Shown here in pieces: positions 16,513-25,414 of a stretch of DNA of 64,000 nt. The stretch covers positions 26,334-90,333 of the forward strand of contig NZ_JBCGDC010000015.1 in the NCBI RefSeq assembly GCF_042237075.1. Reading direction: 5' to 3'. Origin of the DNA: Polymorphospora lycopeni. Lineage in GTDB: Bacteria; Actinomycetota; Actinomycetes; Mycobacteriales; Micromonosporaceae. The first letter of the stretch is position 1, and every line of letters starts with the position of its first letter. The position numbers and the translations under genes were made by a program. Under the pieces are notes generated by a model. That model searched no databases, was not told where the DNA came from, and saw only the letters and a list, made by a program, of their open reading frames with translations.

Positions 16513-18297
16513 TCAGGCGATCGCGTGGCTCTGGAGCCACATTTCCAGGAGTCCGATCTGCCACAGCTTGTTTCCGTTCAGCGGGGTGAGTTCGGCGTTC
16601 GGGTCGGCGAGCAGGGCGTCGACGTACTCGGGGCGGAACAGGTGGCGGCGGCGGGCCTCCGGGGCGTGCAGCGCGTCGCGTACCCGGTCGAGCACCTTGC
16701 CCTCGAGATGGGTGAGGCCCGGCACCGGGAAGTAGCCCTTCGGCCGGTCGATGACCTCGCCGGGGAGAACCCGGCGGCCGATCTCCTTGAGCACGCCCTT
16801 GCCGCCCTGGGCGAGTTTCAGCTCCGGCGGGCAGGTGGCGGCGAGTTCCACGAACTCGTGATCGAGGAACGGAACCCGGGCCTCCAGCCCGTGTGCCATG
16901 GTCATGTTGTCGACCCGTTTGACCGGGTCGTCGACGAGCATCACGGAGGTGTCGAGGCGCAGCGCGGCGTCGACCGCGGTCTGCGCGCCGGGCCGGGCGA
17001 AGTGGGCGGCGACGAACTCCCGCGCCGGGTCGCCGTCGGCCAGCCGGCCCGGGTCGAGGATGCGGGCCAGGCCGGCCGCGTCCCGGTCGAAGAACGCCGT
17101 CGCGTACGTGTCGAGGGCGTGCTCCCGGTCCACCCCGGCCAGCGGCGGATACCAGTGGTATCCGCCGAGGATCTCGTCGGCGCCCTGCCCGGACTGGACG
17201 ACCTTCAGCTTCTCCGACACCGTCTCGCTGAGCAGGTAGAACGCCACGCAGTCGTGGCTGACCATCGGCTCGCTCATCGCGGCGACGGCGGCCTCCAGCG
17301 GCGGGACGAGGTCGGTCGTGGCGATCCGGATCTGGTGGTGGTCGGTGTCGAAGGCCGCCGCGACCAGGTCGGAGTAGCGGAACTCGTCGCCCTCCCGGTT
17401 ACCGACCGCCTCGAAACCGATGGAGAAGGTGGCGAGCCCGCGCTGTCCCTGTTCGGCGAGGAGCGCGACGACAAGGCTGGAGTCGAGGCCGCCGGAGAGC
17501 AGGACACCCACCGGCACGTCGGCGACCATCCGGCGGCGTACCGCCGTGGTCAGCGACTCGTGCAGGGCGTCCTGCCAGTCCCGGTCCGACCAGTCGGCGC
17601 GGTCCGGGTGGCGGGTGAACGACGGGTTCCAGTAGACCCGCTCGGTGACCCGGCCGTCGGGTTCGTACGTCCGGACGGTGGCGGGCGGCAGCTTGCCGAC
17701 GCCGCGCAGGATGGTGCGGGGTGCCGGTACGACACTGTGGAAGCTCAGGTAGTGGGCGAGTGCCACCGGGTCGATGGCGGTGTCCACCCCGCCGCCGGCG
17801 AGCAGTGCCGGCAGTGTGCTGGCGAAGCGCACCCGGTCCGGGGTCTCGGCCAGGTAGAGCGGCTTGATGCCGAGCCGGTCCCGGGCCAGCACCAGGCGGC
17901 CGGTGTCCCGCTCGACGATCGCCACGGCGAACATGCCGATCAGGTGGTCCACGAAGTCGTCGCCCCACTGCGCGTACGCCTTGAGCACGACCTCGGTGTC
18001 TCCCGAGGAGAAGAAGCGGTGCCCGCGGGCCTGCAACTCCTCGCGCAGTTCCCGGTAGTTGTAGATGCAGCCGTTGAAGACGCCGGTCAGTCCCGACTGC
18101 GGGTCGACCAGGGGCTGCCCACTGGCCGCCGAGAGGTCGATGATCTTCAGTCGTTGGTGGCCGAGGGCGACCGGCCCCCGGGACCAGACCCCGCTGTCGT
18201 CGGGGCCCCGGTCGCGCATCGTCGCCGCCATCCGTTCCACCGCCGACACGTCGGCGCGTACGCCGTCGCGGCGCAGTTCCCCAGCCAGCCCGCACAT
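16513..18297 (-). CDS. asnO: N-acetylglutaminylglutamine amidotransferase (AsnB-like)
   Basis: 594 residues starting MCGLAGELRR; the Cys directly after Met is the class II glutaminase nucleophile, which fixes the start at 18297. Glutaminase features: RGPDDSG, GHQRLKIIDLS, VFNGCIYNYRELREEL, SGDTEVVLKAY. Synthetase features: PP-loop LLSGGLDSSLV, QSGQGADEILGGYHWY, and MTMAHGLEARVPFLDHEFVE. Within this operon the expected reaction is amidation of the C-terminus of N-acetylglutaminylglutamine, giving NAGGN, a compatible solute made under osmotic stress. First gene of the trio; its promoter should lie in 18298-18500. Confidence 0.9.
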   Translation of the reverse strand: MCGLAGELRRDGVRADVSAVERMAATMRDRGPDDSGVWSRGPVALGHQRLKIIDLSAASGQPLVDPQSGLTGVFNGCIYNYRELREELQARGHRFFSSGDTEVVLKAYAQWGDDFVDHLIGMFAVAIVERDTGRLVLARDRLGIKPLYLAETPDRVRFASTLPALLAGGGVDTAIDPVALAHYLSFHSVVPAPRTILRGVGKLPPATVRTYEPDGRVTERVYWNPSFTRHPDRADWSDRDWQDALHESLTTAVRRRMVADVPVGVLLSGGLDSSLVVALLAEQGQRGLATFSIGFEAVGNREGDEFRYSDLVAAAFDTDHHQIRIATTDLVPPLEAAVAAMSEPMVSHDCVAFYLLSETVSEKLKVVQSGQGADEILGGYHWYPPLAGVDREHALDTYATAFFDRDAAGLARILDPGRLADGDPAREFVAAHFARPGAQTAVDAALRLDTSVMLVDDPVKRVDNMTMAHGLEARVPFLDHEFVELAATCPPELKLAQGGKGVLKEIGRRVLPGEVIDRPKGYFPVPGLTHLEGKVLDRVRDALHAPEARRRHLFRPEYVDALLADPNAELTPLNGNKLWQIGLLEMWLQSHAIA

Positions 18298-18505
18298 GCG
18301 CAGCCATGTTGCCAGAGGATGGCCGGTCCTGCCTGTTGAGCGGATGGTCGCTGAGGTGGGCGTTCGATACAATGCGCGCGATCTTGTCCGGGGCTGCCGA
18401 TCGTGGGGAAGTGACGTCCCTCCTGGTCATGGATGACCCTTTTGTTCGGCAGTCGCGCTGTGACAAGGGCCGCAGCTTTTCTCCGGCGGTGCCGGTGCAT
18501 TCCGG
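18298..18505. promoter_or_regulatory. Intergenic region upstream of the NAGGN operon
   Basis: The 313-bp gap between the NAGGN operon start and the TipA-like regulator gene contains the operon promoter by position, a strong terminator (18506-18539) and an 8-bp tandem repeat (18577-18619). On the minus strand a weak TTGTAT (18367-18372) lies about 70 bases from the start codon. No convincing -35 or osmoregulatory site was recognised. Confidence 0.35.
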
Positions 18506-18539
18506 CGTCCGGGCCGGCCGGCGGCGGCCGGCCCGGACG
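18506..18539 (-). terminator. Strong GC hairpin terminator downstream of the TipA-like gene
   Basis: A perfect 15-bp inverted repeat (18506-18520 and 18525-18539) with a GCGG loop, about 70 bases past the stop of the leftward MerR gene. It should insulate the NAGGN promoter from readthrough. No U-tract. Confidence 0.7.
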
Positions 18540-18576
18540 TTCGACGGCCCCGGACGACGTTACGACCGGGCGGTCC

Positions 18577-18619
18577 GCCTACCCGCCTACCCGCCTACCC
18601 GCCTACCCGCCTACCCGCC
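18577..18619. repeat. 8-bp tandem repeat (GCCTACCC, five copies plus partial)
   Basis: Five perfect copies of GCCTACCC run from 18577 to 18616, followed by GCC. Read leftward the unit GGGTAGGC brings a TAG; as 8 is not a multiple of 3, the array places stops in all three frames. The stop codon of the MerR gene (18611-18613) lies inside it, so array length cannot change the encoded protein. Confidence 0.85.
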
Positions 18620-19363
18620 GAGCCGGCGGTCGGCGTAGACGAACATCGCGTCGCGGAGGTATTCCACCAGCGCGTCGTCACCGCCGCCGATGTTGCGGCG
18701 GAAGCGCTCGTCGTCGACGTACATCTGGCCCAGGCCCCGGTAGGCATCCCGGTTCGGGGTCCAGAACAGGCACGTCACCTCGTGGTGGAACCGCACCAGT
18801 TCCTGCACCCGGTCGTCGGTGACCGGCACCCCGGCCGCCTTCAGCGGGGCCAGGCCCTCGTGGACCCGGACGTAGCCGGTGCGGGCCTTCTCCGCGTCGG
18901 CGGCCGACCAGCCCTGCATCCGCTCGTCGGCGGCGTCGACCGCGGCGTCACCCCACCGCTCGCGGGCCTCCGCCTCGTAGGGGTTCGACTCGAACCCCTC
19001 GAAGACCTTTCTCGGGGTCATCTCCCTTCCTTCCTGAACGTTCCCGATCGTGGAGTCGACGGTGCGGATCAGCCGGTCCAGCCGGCCCCGTTCCCGGACC
19101 AGCCAGTCCCGGTGCCGTACGAGCACCTCGACGGTGCTGTCCCGGCTCTGCCGGTCGAGCACCTCGGCGACGGCGTCGAGCCCCAGCCCGAGGTCCCGCA
19201 ACAGGAGAATCCGCTGCAGCCGCAGCAGCTCCTCCTGGCCGTAGAAGCGCCGGCCGTTGTCGGCCGTGAAGGCCGGCGTCAGCAGTCCGATCGCGTCGTA
19301 GTGCCGCAGCGTGCGCGACGTGACGCCGGCCTCCTTCGCCACCTCGGCGATCGACCAGGCCAT
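18611..19363 (-). CDS. MerR-family regulator with TipAS-like ligand domain
   Basis: 250 residues from ATG 19363 with GGAGGG upstream. N-terminal MerR winged helix (WSIAEVAKEAGVTSRTLRHY, FYGQEELLRLQRILLLRDLG), a dimer helix to about residue 110, then the all-alpha TipAS domain (ESNPYEAEARERWGDAAVDA, WSAADAEKARTGY, FHHEVTCLFW, GLGQMYVDDERFRRN). TipAL proteins bind thiopeptides or other cyclic drugs and activate their own promoter. No obvious target gene is adjacent; the phytase gene upstream is on the same strand but 188 bases away. Confidence 0.9.
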   Translation of the reverse strand: MAWSIAEVAKEAGVTSRTLRHYDAIGLLTPAFTADNGRRFYGQEELLRLQRILLLRDLGLGLDAVAEVLDRQSRDSTVEVLVRHRDWLVRERGRLDRLIRTVDSTIGNVQEGREMTPRKVFEGFESNPYEAEARERWGDAAVDAADERMQGWSAADAEKARTGYVRVHEGLAPLKAAGVPVTDDRVQELVRFHHEVTCLFWTPNRDAYRGLGQMYVDDERFRRNIGGGDDALVEYLRDAMFVYADRRLGG

Positions 19364-19551
19364 GCCCGTCCCTCCGATGATCGCGGCCGGTGTTTCCGGC
19401 CGTGACCACCACGGTATGGGTTGCCGTAGCGTCAACTTCAACCCTGATTCGCACCGGCCCCGAGGCGCCCCACGCCGTCGGGTTCGACGGGCCGCCACCC
19501 CGACCGGGTGCGGCCCGGAACCGGGTGCGGCACGGTCGGGGTGGCGCCGGT

Positions 19552-20901
19552 TCAGTGGAAGCGGGGATCGTTGCCGGCCCGGGTGTCCACCTTCAGCGAC
19601 AACGCGCCGGCGATGTCGGCCCACGAGACGTACGAGAAGTTCGTGGCGTCACGGTCGGCGTCGACGTCCGGCCCCGTCTCCGGCTCGTCGTGGGTGACGA
19701 GCAGACCGTGCCGGTAGCCGCCGACGGGACGGTTCGTGACGGCCAGACCGTCGGACCCGTTGACGTCGTCGGCGCCGCGTACGCCCCGGACCCGGAAGCT
19801 GCCCACCGGGCGGTTCCGGCCCTGCCGGTCGTACACGGCGAACGTGTCGTCACCCTGGCTCGACACGATCACGTAGCCGGTGCCGCCCGGACCGTAGTAG
19901 ATGTCGACGCCCTCGACGTCGGCGGTCAGCCGGGGGCCGCCGAAGCCCTCGGCGTCCGGATCGACCGGTACGCACTCCTCGGACGCCTCGTCGTAGACGT
20001 CGTGGATGCCGAAGTCGGTGACCCGGTCGACGAGTTCCGGCCGGCCGCCCGAGCCGAGGGGAAGCGGCAGCCGCCACAGGCCGACGTCCTCCTGCGCGGC
20101 GTAGAGGACACCCGACCGCTGGTCGACCGCGACGCCCTCGAACTGGGGAAGCACGCCCGGCTCCTCGCACGGGACCCAGGTCGAACCGTCCGGCAGCGCG
20201 AACGTGCCCGGCATGACGACCTTCCGGATGTCGGTGTAGCCGAGCTTCCCGGCGATCTCGACGATGCGAACGGTCGCGATCGTCGTCCGGCCCTCCTGGG
20301 TGACGACGGCGTACGTCTCGCCGCGCCGGGGCTGCCAGACGGCCAGGCCGTACGCCGTGTGCTCCTCGTCCACGGCCGCCCGGTCGGGGTTGAACAGGAA
20401 CCGCTGGTCGGCGGCGGTCACCTCGACCAGCGGGGTACGCGCGGCCGACCCGCCCGGGTCGATGGCGAAGAACCGGAGCTGGTCGTTGTAGCGGTCCGAG
20501 ACGACCGCGACGTCGACCGTACGGCCGGCGAGCCGGATGTCGTAGGCGATGTCGACGTTGTTGTAGCGGCCCGGCGCCGGGTCGGTGCGCGGCGCCTCCG
20601 TCGCGGGAAGCGACTGGAGTTCGCGCGACCGCAGGTCGTACACGCGCAGGCCGCCCTCCTTGGCGGTCACGACGACGATCGAGCGGTGCGAGTCCTTCGG
20701 GTGCACCCAGATGGCCGGGTCGTCGCCGGAGGCGTTGCCGCCCGCCTCGTCGTCGTAGAGGACCGGGGTCTCGTTGTCGGTCGTCACGGTCGCGGTCCGG
20801 TCGCGGTGCGTGGCGGTCGGCTGGGCGGCGGCGGGGGCCGCTGCCAGCAGGGTCGCGACGACCGTGCCCAGCGTCAGGATGGTTCTCCGGGGATGAGTCA
20901 C
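19552..20901 (-). CDS. Secreted 3-phytase (beta-propeller phytase)
   Basis: 449 residues from GTG 20901, which gives a proper signal peptide (MTHPRRTILTLGTVVATLLA, cleavage near AAAQP, residue about 32). The mature protein shows the beta-propeller phytase hallmarks: DDPAIWVHPKDSHRS, AKEGGLRVYDL, RYNNVDIAYDI, FEGVAVDQRSGVLYAAQEDVGLW and DVEGVDIYYGPGGTGYVI. These enzymes need calcium and release phosphate from extracellular phytate. Longer in-frame starts upstream would add non-signal sequence. Single-gene unit, divergent from the LLM oxidoreductase. Confidence 0.92.
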   Translation of the reverse strand: MTHPRRTILTLGTVVATLLAAAPAAAQPTATHRDRTATVTTDNETPVLYDDEAGGNASGDDPAIWVHPKDSHRSIVVVTAKEGGLRVYDLRSRELQSLPATEAPRTDPAPGRYNNVDIAYDIRLAGRTVDVAVVSDRYNDQLRFFAIDPGGSAARTPLVEVTAADQRFLFNPDRAAVDEEHTAYGLAVWQPRRGETYAVVTQEGRTTIATVRIVEIAGKLGYTDIRKVVMPGTFALPDGSTWVPCEEPGVLPQFEGVAVDQRSGVLYAAQEDVGLWRLPLPLGSGGRPELVDRVTDFGIHDVYDEASEECVPVDPDAEGFGGPRLTADVEGVDIYYGPGGTGYVIVSSQGDDTFAVYDRQGRNRPVGSFRVRGVRGADDVNGSDGLAVTNRPVGGYRHGLLVTHDEPETGPDVDADRDATNFSYVSWADIAGALSLKVDTRAGNDPRFH

Positions 20902-21059
20902 GCGGTGCAGCCTCGCCGACGTACCTTGCGCCGGATCGGGCGCGACATTGACGACAGTTGAAATCGGGGACGCGCGGCGCAATGTCCGCGCGGAGTGCCC
21001 GCACTCAGCCGACAGCGAACCGGGTGGACACGCTGCCGGTGATCCCGCAGCGTGTGGGG

Positions 21060-21989
21060 ATGCGCCCCCTACGCTTCGGTCTTGTCTGGGACGGCACCGG
21101 ATCGCCGGTCGACGTCGCCCGCCGCGCCGAGCAGGCCGGCTACGCCAGCCTGCTGTTCCCGGACCACACCGGCATGGTCGCCCCGATCCCGGCGATGGCC
21201 GCCGCGGCGGCCGTCACCCGCCGGATCCGGCTGGGGACCCAGGTCGTCAACGTCGCCTTCCGCCCGCTCGGCGCGCTCGCCCAGGAGTTGGCCGCCGTCG
21301 ACATCGTCAGTGGCGGGCGCCTCGACGTCGGCCTCGGCGCGGGATACGCGGAATCCGAGGTACGCAGCCTCGGCCTGCCGTTCCCGTCCGCCGGTGAACG
21401 GATCCGGGAGGTGGCCCGGGCGCTCGACCTGCTGCCCAGGTTGTTCGCCGGCGAGACGGTGGACGAGGAGGGGGTCACGCCCGGCCGGCTGGCCAGCTTC
21501 CGGCTCGAACCGGTGCCGCCACAGGGGGCGGCCGTACCGCTGATGGTCGGCGGCAACGGCGACCGGCTCCTCGCGGTCGGCGCCGCACGGGCCGGCATCG
21601 TCCAGTTCAGCGGCTTCAGCCCGACGCCCGACGGCCCCGACTTCGGCAACTTCTCCGACAGCGGGCTGGCCGAACGGATCGGGCACGTGCGGCGAGCCGC
21701 CGGCGACCGGTTCGACGACATCGAGCTGAGCGTGCTGGTCCAGTGGGCCGGCGTCGTACCCGACCCCCGGGCCCGGATCGCGGCGATGGAACTGCCCGGC
21801 ACCGGCGTCGACCAGGTGCTCACGAGCCCGTTCGCGCTGCTGGGCACCTCGGTCGACGAGGTCTGCGCCCGCCTGGTCGACCTGCGGGACCGGCACGGCG
21901 TGTCGTACGTGACCGTCTTCGACCGCCAGTCGTACGGCTTCGACGAGGTCGTCACGAGGCTGGCCGGTGGCGCGGGGGAGCAGCGGTGA
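21060..21989 (+). CDS. LLM-class (F420-dependent type) oxidoreductase
   Basis: 309 residues from ATG 21060. RFGLVWDGTGSPVDVARRAEQAGY, LFPDHTGMV, RIRLGTQVVNVAFRPLGALA and GRLDVGLGAGYAESEVRSLG are standard luciferase-like TIM-barrel elements; PLMVGGNGDRLLAVGA closes the barrel. Such proteins in actinomycetes commonly use coenzyme F420, but FMN use is not excluded. Its stop overlaps the ARMT1-like gene by four bases. Substrate not predictable. Confidence 0.88.
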   Translation: MRPLRFGLVWDGTGSPVDVARRAEQAGYASLLFPDHTGMVAPIPAMAAAAAVTRRIRLGTQVVNVAFRPLGALAQELAAVDIVSGGRLDVGLGAGYAESEVRSLGLPFPSAGERIREVARALDLLPRLFAGETVDEEGVTPGRLASFRLEPVPPQGAAVPLMVGGNGDRLLAVGAARAGIVQFSGFSPTPDGPDFGNFSDSGLAERIGHVRRAAGDRFDDIELSVLVQWAGVVPDPRARIAAMELPGTGVDQVLTSPFALLGTSVDEVCARLVDLRDRHGVSYVTVFDRQSYGFDEVVTRLAGGAGEQR

Positions 21990-23170
21990 GTGCCGCCGTA
22001 CCGGCCGGTGTCGCGCCGATCCTCAGCAACTCGCCCGGCTCGCTGGCCTGGCACGTGTGGCACGAGCGGCACCCGGCGCTGATCGACCAGCTCGCGGCCG
22101 CGCACCCGTACCCGCCGGGACATCTGACCGCGCTGCGGACCCTGCTGGCCGAGACGCTCACCGGCCCGGTCCGGCCCCTGCCGCCGGCCGCGTCGGACCG
22201 GGCCACCTGGGACGGATGGGGCGCCGACCACTTCGGACGGTCGTGGCTCGACGTGCCGTTCCTGTGGGCCGAAAGCTACTTCTACCGCCGACTGCTGGAG
22301 GCGGTCGGATTCTTCACCCCCGGCCCGTGGCTCGGGCTCGACCCGTTCGCGTTCCTGAAGGCGGCCGAACTCGACGCCCCCGACCTCGCCGACGACCTTG
22401 GCACGCTGGAGGACACGGCCGGGCTCACCGCCGCCGAGAAGACCCGGGTCCTGCTGCACGGCGCACTGTGGGGCAACCAGGCCGACCTCGGCTTCCGGAT
22501 CGGGGTCGCGGCCACCTCCGGCACCGTCGGGCCGTCGGCCCACCTGGTCGCCGACGACACCACCGCCGCGGTGTCCGCGCTGACCACGGGTAGGGGCACG
22601 GTCTGCCTGGTCGCCGACAACGCCGGCCGGGAACTGCTCTCCGACCTGGTCCTGGTCGACCACCTGCTGCACGCCGGGCCGGCGGAGCGGGTGACGCTGC
22701 ACCTCAAGCCATACCCGTACTACGTCTCCGACGCGACCACCGCCGACCTCGTCGGCTGCCTGCGCCGGCTGGCCGCCGGACCACCCGCCGCGGCCGGGAT
22801 CGCCGACCGGCTGCGCACCGCCGCCGCCGACGGCCGGCTCGACGTCGCCACCCACTGGTTCTACTGCGCACCGCACCCGTACCACCGGATGCCGGACGAC
22901 CTCGCCGACACGTACGCCGAAGCGTCCGTGGTCGTCCTCAAGGGCGACCTGAACTACCGGCGGCTGGTCGGCGACTGCCGCTGGCCGGAGACGACGCCGT
23001 TCGCCGACACCGTCGACTACTTCCCGGCCCCGCTGGTGGCCCTGCGTACGTTGAAGTCCGACGTCGTCGTCGGCCTCGACGCGGCGGACGTGGCCGCCCT
23101 CGACGGCGACCCGGCGGCCGGGCGGTGGCGGGTCGACGGCCGGTACGCCTTGGTGCAGGTCCGGGCCTAG
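21986..23170 (+). CDS. ARMT1-like (DUF89) damage-control phosphatase
   Basis: 394 residues from GTG 21986. The C-terminal half has the DUF89 metal site pattern: CLVADNAGRELLSDLVLVDH (Asp-Asn), a later KPYPYYVSD, and VVVLKGDLNYRRLVGD, followed by ADTVDYFPAPLVALRTLKSD. These residues bind the metal and phosphate in damage-control phosphatases, which hydrolyse harmful sugar phosphates or nucleotide by-products. The N-terminal half is the helical domain. Coupled to the LLM oxidoreductase. Confidence 0.87.
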   Translation: MSAAVPAGVAPILSNSPGSLAWHVWHERHPALIDQLAAAHPYPPGHLTALRTLLAETLTGPVRPLPPAASDRATWDGWGADHFGRSWLDVPFLWAESYFYRRLLEAVGFFTPGPWLGLDPFAFLKAAELDAPDLADDLGTLEDTAGLTAAEKTRVLLHGALWGNQADLGFRIGVAATSGTVGPSAHLVADDTTAAVSALTTGRGTVCLVADNAGRELLSDLVLVDHLLHAGPAERVTLHLKPYPYYVSDATTADLVGCLRRLAAGPPAAAGIADRLRTAAADGRLDVATHWFYCAPHPYHRMPDDLADTYAEASVVVLKGDLNYRRLVGDCRWPETTPFADTVDYFPAPLVALRTLKSDVVVGLDAADVAALDGDPAAGRWRVDGRYALVQVRA

Positions 23171-23185
23171 GTCGAGCACGGGGCC

Positions 23186-23235
<50 letters not shown>

Positions 23236-23243
23236 CCCGGGTG

Positions 23244-24869
23244 TCAGCACCAGTTCAGGGACGAGTTGACCCGGGTGACGTTGCGGACGACGTTGTTGCT
23301 GCCGTTGCAGGGATTCTGGGTGATGTTGGTGTTGGTGACGGTCAGGTTCTGGATGGTGATGTTCGACGACGGCGGGAACTCCGACCGGGCGGCGATCCGG
23401 ATCTCACCACCGCCGGTGACGGTGCCGGACTGCGCGGCGATGTTCACGTTGTAGCAGTTCTCCAGCAGGATCGAGTTGTTGCCGGTGTTCGAGATGGTGA
23501 CCCGGTCGATCACCGCGCCGCCGCTCTCCGAGACGCAGAAGATGCCGCGCCCGCCACCGCGGGCGATGACGTTGCCGACCCGGATGTTGGTCGGGTAGCT
23601 GCTGCCGATCCGGCCGTTGCGGTTGGCCATCCGGAACGCCGCGTAGCCGGTGCCGGCGCCGGCACCGTCGGCGTCGACCGTGCCGATGGTCGCGTTGACG
23701 GTGTCGTTGAGGAGCAGGCCCGACTCACCCGTGTTGCGGGCGGTCACCGTGCCGACGGTCAGGCCGTCGACGCCGTACGTCTCCACCGCGTGCGAGCCGG
23801 TGCCCTGCGCGTAGACGTTGTCGATACGGATGTTGCGGACCTTGATCGCCCGGTCGCCGCCGTGGTTGTCGATGCGTACGCCGAGCCCGCTGGAGACCCG
23901 CATGTCGATCTGGCCCAGCGTCAGGTTGTTGACGTTGCGGGCGAAGATGCCGTACCGGGGGACACCGGTCACGGTCAGGTTCTGCACCTCGACGTCGGTG
24001 GTGCCGCGGGAGTAGACGGGTGCCTGGTCACCGGTGCCGGATCCGGTCACGTTGACGGTGCCGCAGACGGCCAGCACCGTGTAGCTCGGCAGGGACAGCC
24101 GGGAGTTGGCGCTGATCGAGCCGGAGCCGCGCACCACGACCCGCTGCTTGCTCGTACGCCCCGGGGTCAGGCTGTTCACCGCCGCCTGCATCGCGGCGAG
24201 CATGTCGGAGCCGGTGTAGACGGTCGAGCCGCCGTTACGGGCGGTCCACGTGTTGCCGTTCAGGGTCGCCTCGGCGTTGAACGACCCGTCGCCGCAGCCG
24301 CCGCCGCTGCCGGAACCGACCCGGACCAGTTGCCACTGCTGGTTCCAGCCGCCGAGGTCCTGGTACTGCGAGATGATGCCGCCGTCGGCCGTGGACCATT
24401 CCCACACGTCCAGCGCCTTGCTGGTGTGCCGGTTGACGAAGCGGACGTGTCCGCCGTCGGAGTCGGCCAGCCGGAAGTGCTGCCGGGTGGTGCCGTTGTC
24501 GGCGTTCTGGATCAGTTGGGTGCCGTCGGTGGCGTTCGGCAGTTCGAGGAACTTTCCGCTGTGCCGCGACCGGATCTTGTAGTAGCCGTTGCCGGCGTCG
24601 ACGAACTGCCACTGCTGCTGGTTGCCGTCGTTGCGGCTCCACTGCACGATCGGCGCGCCGTCGTTGGTGGCGAAGTTGTAGACGTCGATCGCCTTGCCGC
24701 TGTGCCGGGACGTGATGACGTACCAGGCGCCGGTGTCGACGGTGGCGGCCGAGGCCGGGGGTGCCTCGGCGACCTGCCCGGCGACCAAGGCACCGGTCGC
24801 CACCATGACGGTGGCCAGCCCGATGGCGAGGCCGCGGCGGGGTCTGCCGTGGGTGTGGATTGCTGGCAT
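23244..24869 (-). CDS. Secreted ricin-type (CBM13-like) plus right-handed beta-helix protein
   Basis: 541 residues from ATG 24869 with GGGAGGT upstream. A signal peptide covers about residues 1-42 (GLAIGLATVMVATGALVAGQ, ending ASA). Residues about 45-185 form a ricin B-like beta-trefoil with repeated blocks WYVITSRHSGKAIDVYN, YKIRSRHSGKFLELPN and VRFVNRHTSKALDVWE, each followed by a Q-W pair. After a GSGSGGG linker, residues about 195-541 show beta-helix coils rich in N/T/V ladders (VQNLTVTGVPRYGIFARNV, SHAVETYGVDGLTVGTV). This suggests a polysaccharide-binding lyase or hydrolase; no catalytic family can be assigned by eye. Confidence 0.88.
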   Translation of the reverse strand: MPAIHTHGRPRRGLAIGLATVMVATGALVAGQVAEAPPASAATVDTGAWYVITSRHSGKAIDVYNFATNDGAPIVQWSRNDGNQQQWQFVDAGNGYYKIRSRHSGKFLELPNATDGTQLIQNADNGTTRQHFRLADSDGGHVRFVNRHTSKALDVWEWSTADGGIISQYQDLGGWNQQWQLVRVGSGSGGGCGDGSFNAEATLNGNTWTARNGGSTVYTGSDMLAAMQAAVNSLTPGRTSKQRVVVRGSGSISANSRLSLPSYTVLAVCGTVNVTGSGTGDQAPVYSRGTTDVEVQNLTVTGVPRYGIFARNVNNLTLGQIDMRVSSGLGVRIDNHGGDRAIKVRNIRIDNVYAQGTGSHAVETYGVDGLTVGTVTARNTGESGLLLNDTVNATIGTVDADGAGAGTGYAAFRMANRNGRIGSSYPTNIRVGNVIARGGGRGIFCVSESGGAVIDRVTISNTGNNSILLENCYNVNIAAQSGTVTGGGEIRIAARSEFPPSSNITIQNLTVTNTNITQNPCNGSNNVVRNVTRVNSSLNWC

Positions 24870-25150
24870 GGGACCTCCCTGGGGGTGGGTGGGGAAAAGC
24901 CCGGCGTGCGGGACGGCACGTCTGTCGGAAAGGGCTTTCCGCGCCCCGCAAGGTATCGAACTACGTAGATCAGATCAAACGGTTGCCTACGTGCCGGGAC
25001 GCGTGGCCATCGGTCGTACGGACGGTTACGCGGTATCGCGGCCGGCGGAACCGGTGTCCAGGGTGGTCGGGTGCCGACCCTCGGCGTCGACCTCGCGGCG
25101 GCCGACGTCCGGACCGCGACGGCGGGGGCCCTGACCGAGTTGGCCGCCGG

Positions 25151-25414
25151 CTAGCCGGCCGCCTCGATCGCGACACTGATCGCGGCCTGCCGGAGTTCGT
25201 CCGAACCGCGCCAGCCGTGCCCGGCCCGGCACATCCAGTGTGGATTGTCCTCCCCCTCGACGCAGCCGCCGAGCACCAACAAACCACGCTCGGCCGCTTC
25301 GAAGGCCTCCAGGCTCGGCATGCCGATGAGGACCGGTCGGCCGGTCTGGCCGCAGCGCGGACACGCGGGTTGTTCGATCGACTGGGCCGGCCGTGTCGTG
25401 TCCACCGCTCTCAC
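25151..25414 (-). CDS. Small zinc-ribbon protein coupled to the NADAR gene
   Basis: 87 residues from GTG 25414, which overlaps the NADAR stop by four bases (GTGA). CPRCGQTGRPVLIGMPS provides one Cys pair, and a later GGCVEGEDNPHWMCRAGHGW provides two Cys and two His, so a zinc site is likely. I recall this as a widespread actinobacterial hypothetical. The coupling suggests it works with the ADP-ribose-related NADAR protein, but no role is known. Confidence 0.75.
   Translation of the reverse strand: MRAVDTTRPAQSIEQPACPRCGQTGRPVLIGMPSLEAFEAAERGLLVLGGCVEGEDNPHWMCRAGHGWRGSDELRQAAISVAIEAAG

Noticed and set aside
18577..18619. CRISPR-like array
   Set aside because: Direct 8-bp tandem units without spacers; a minisatellite, and no cas genes are present in the window.
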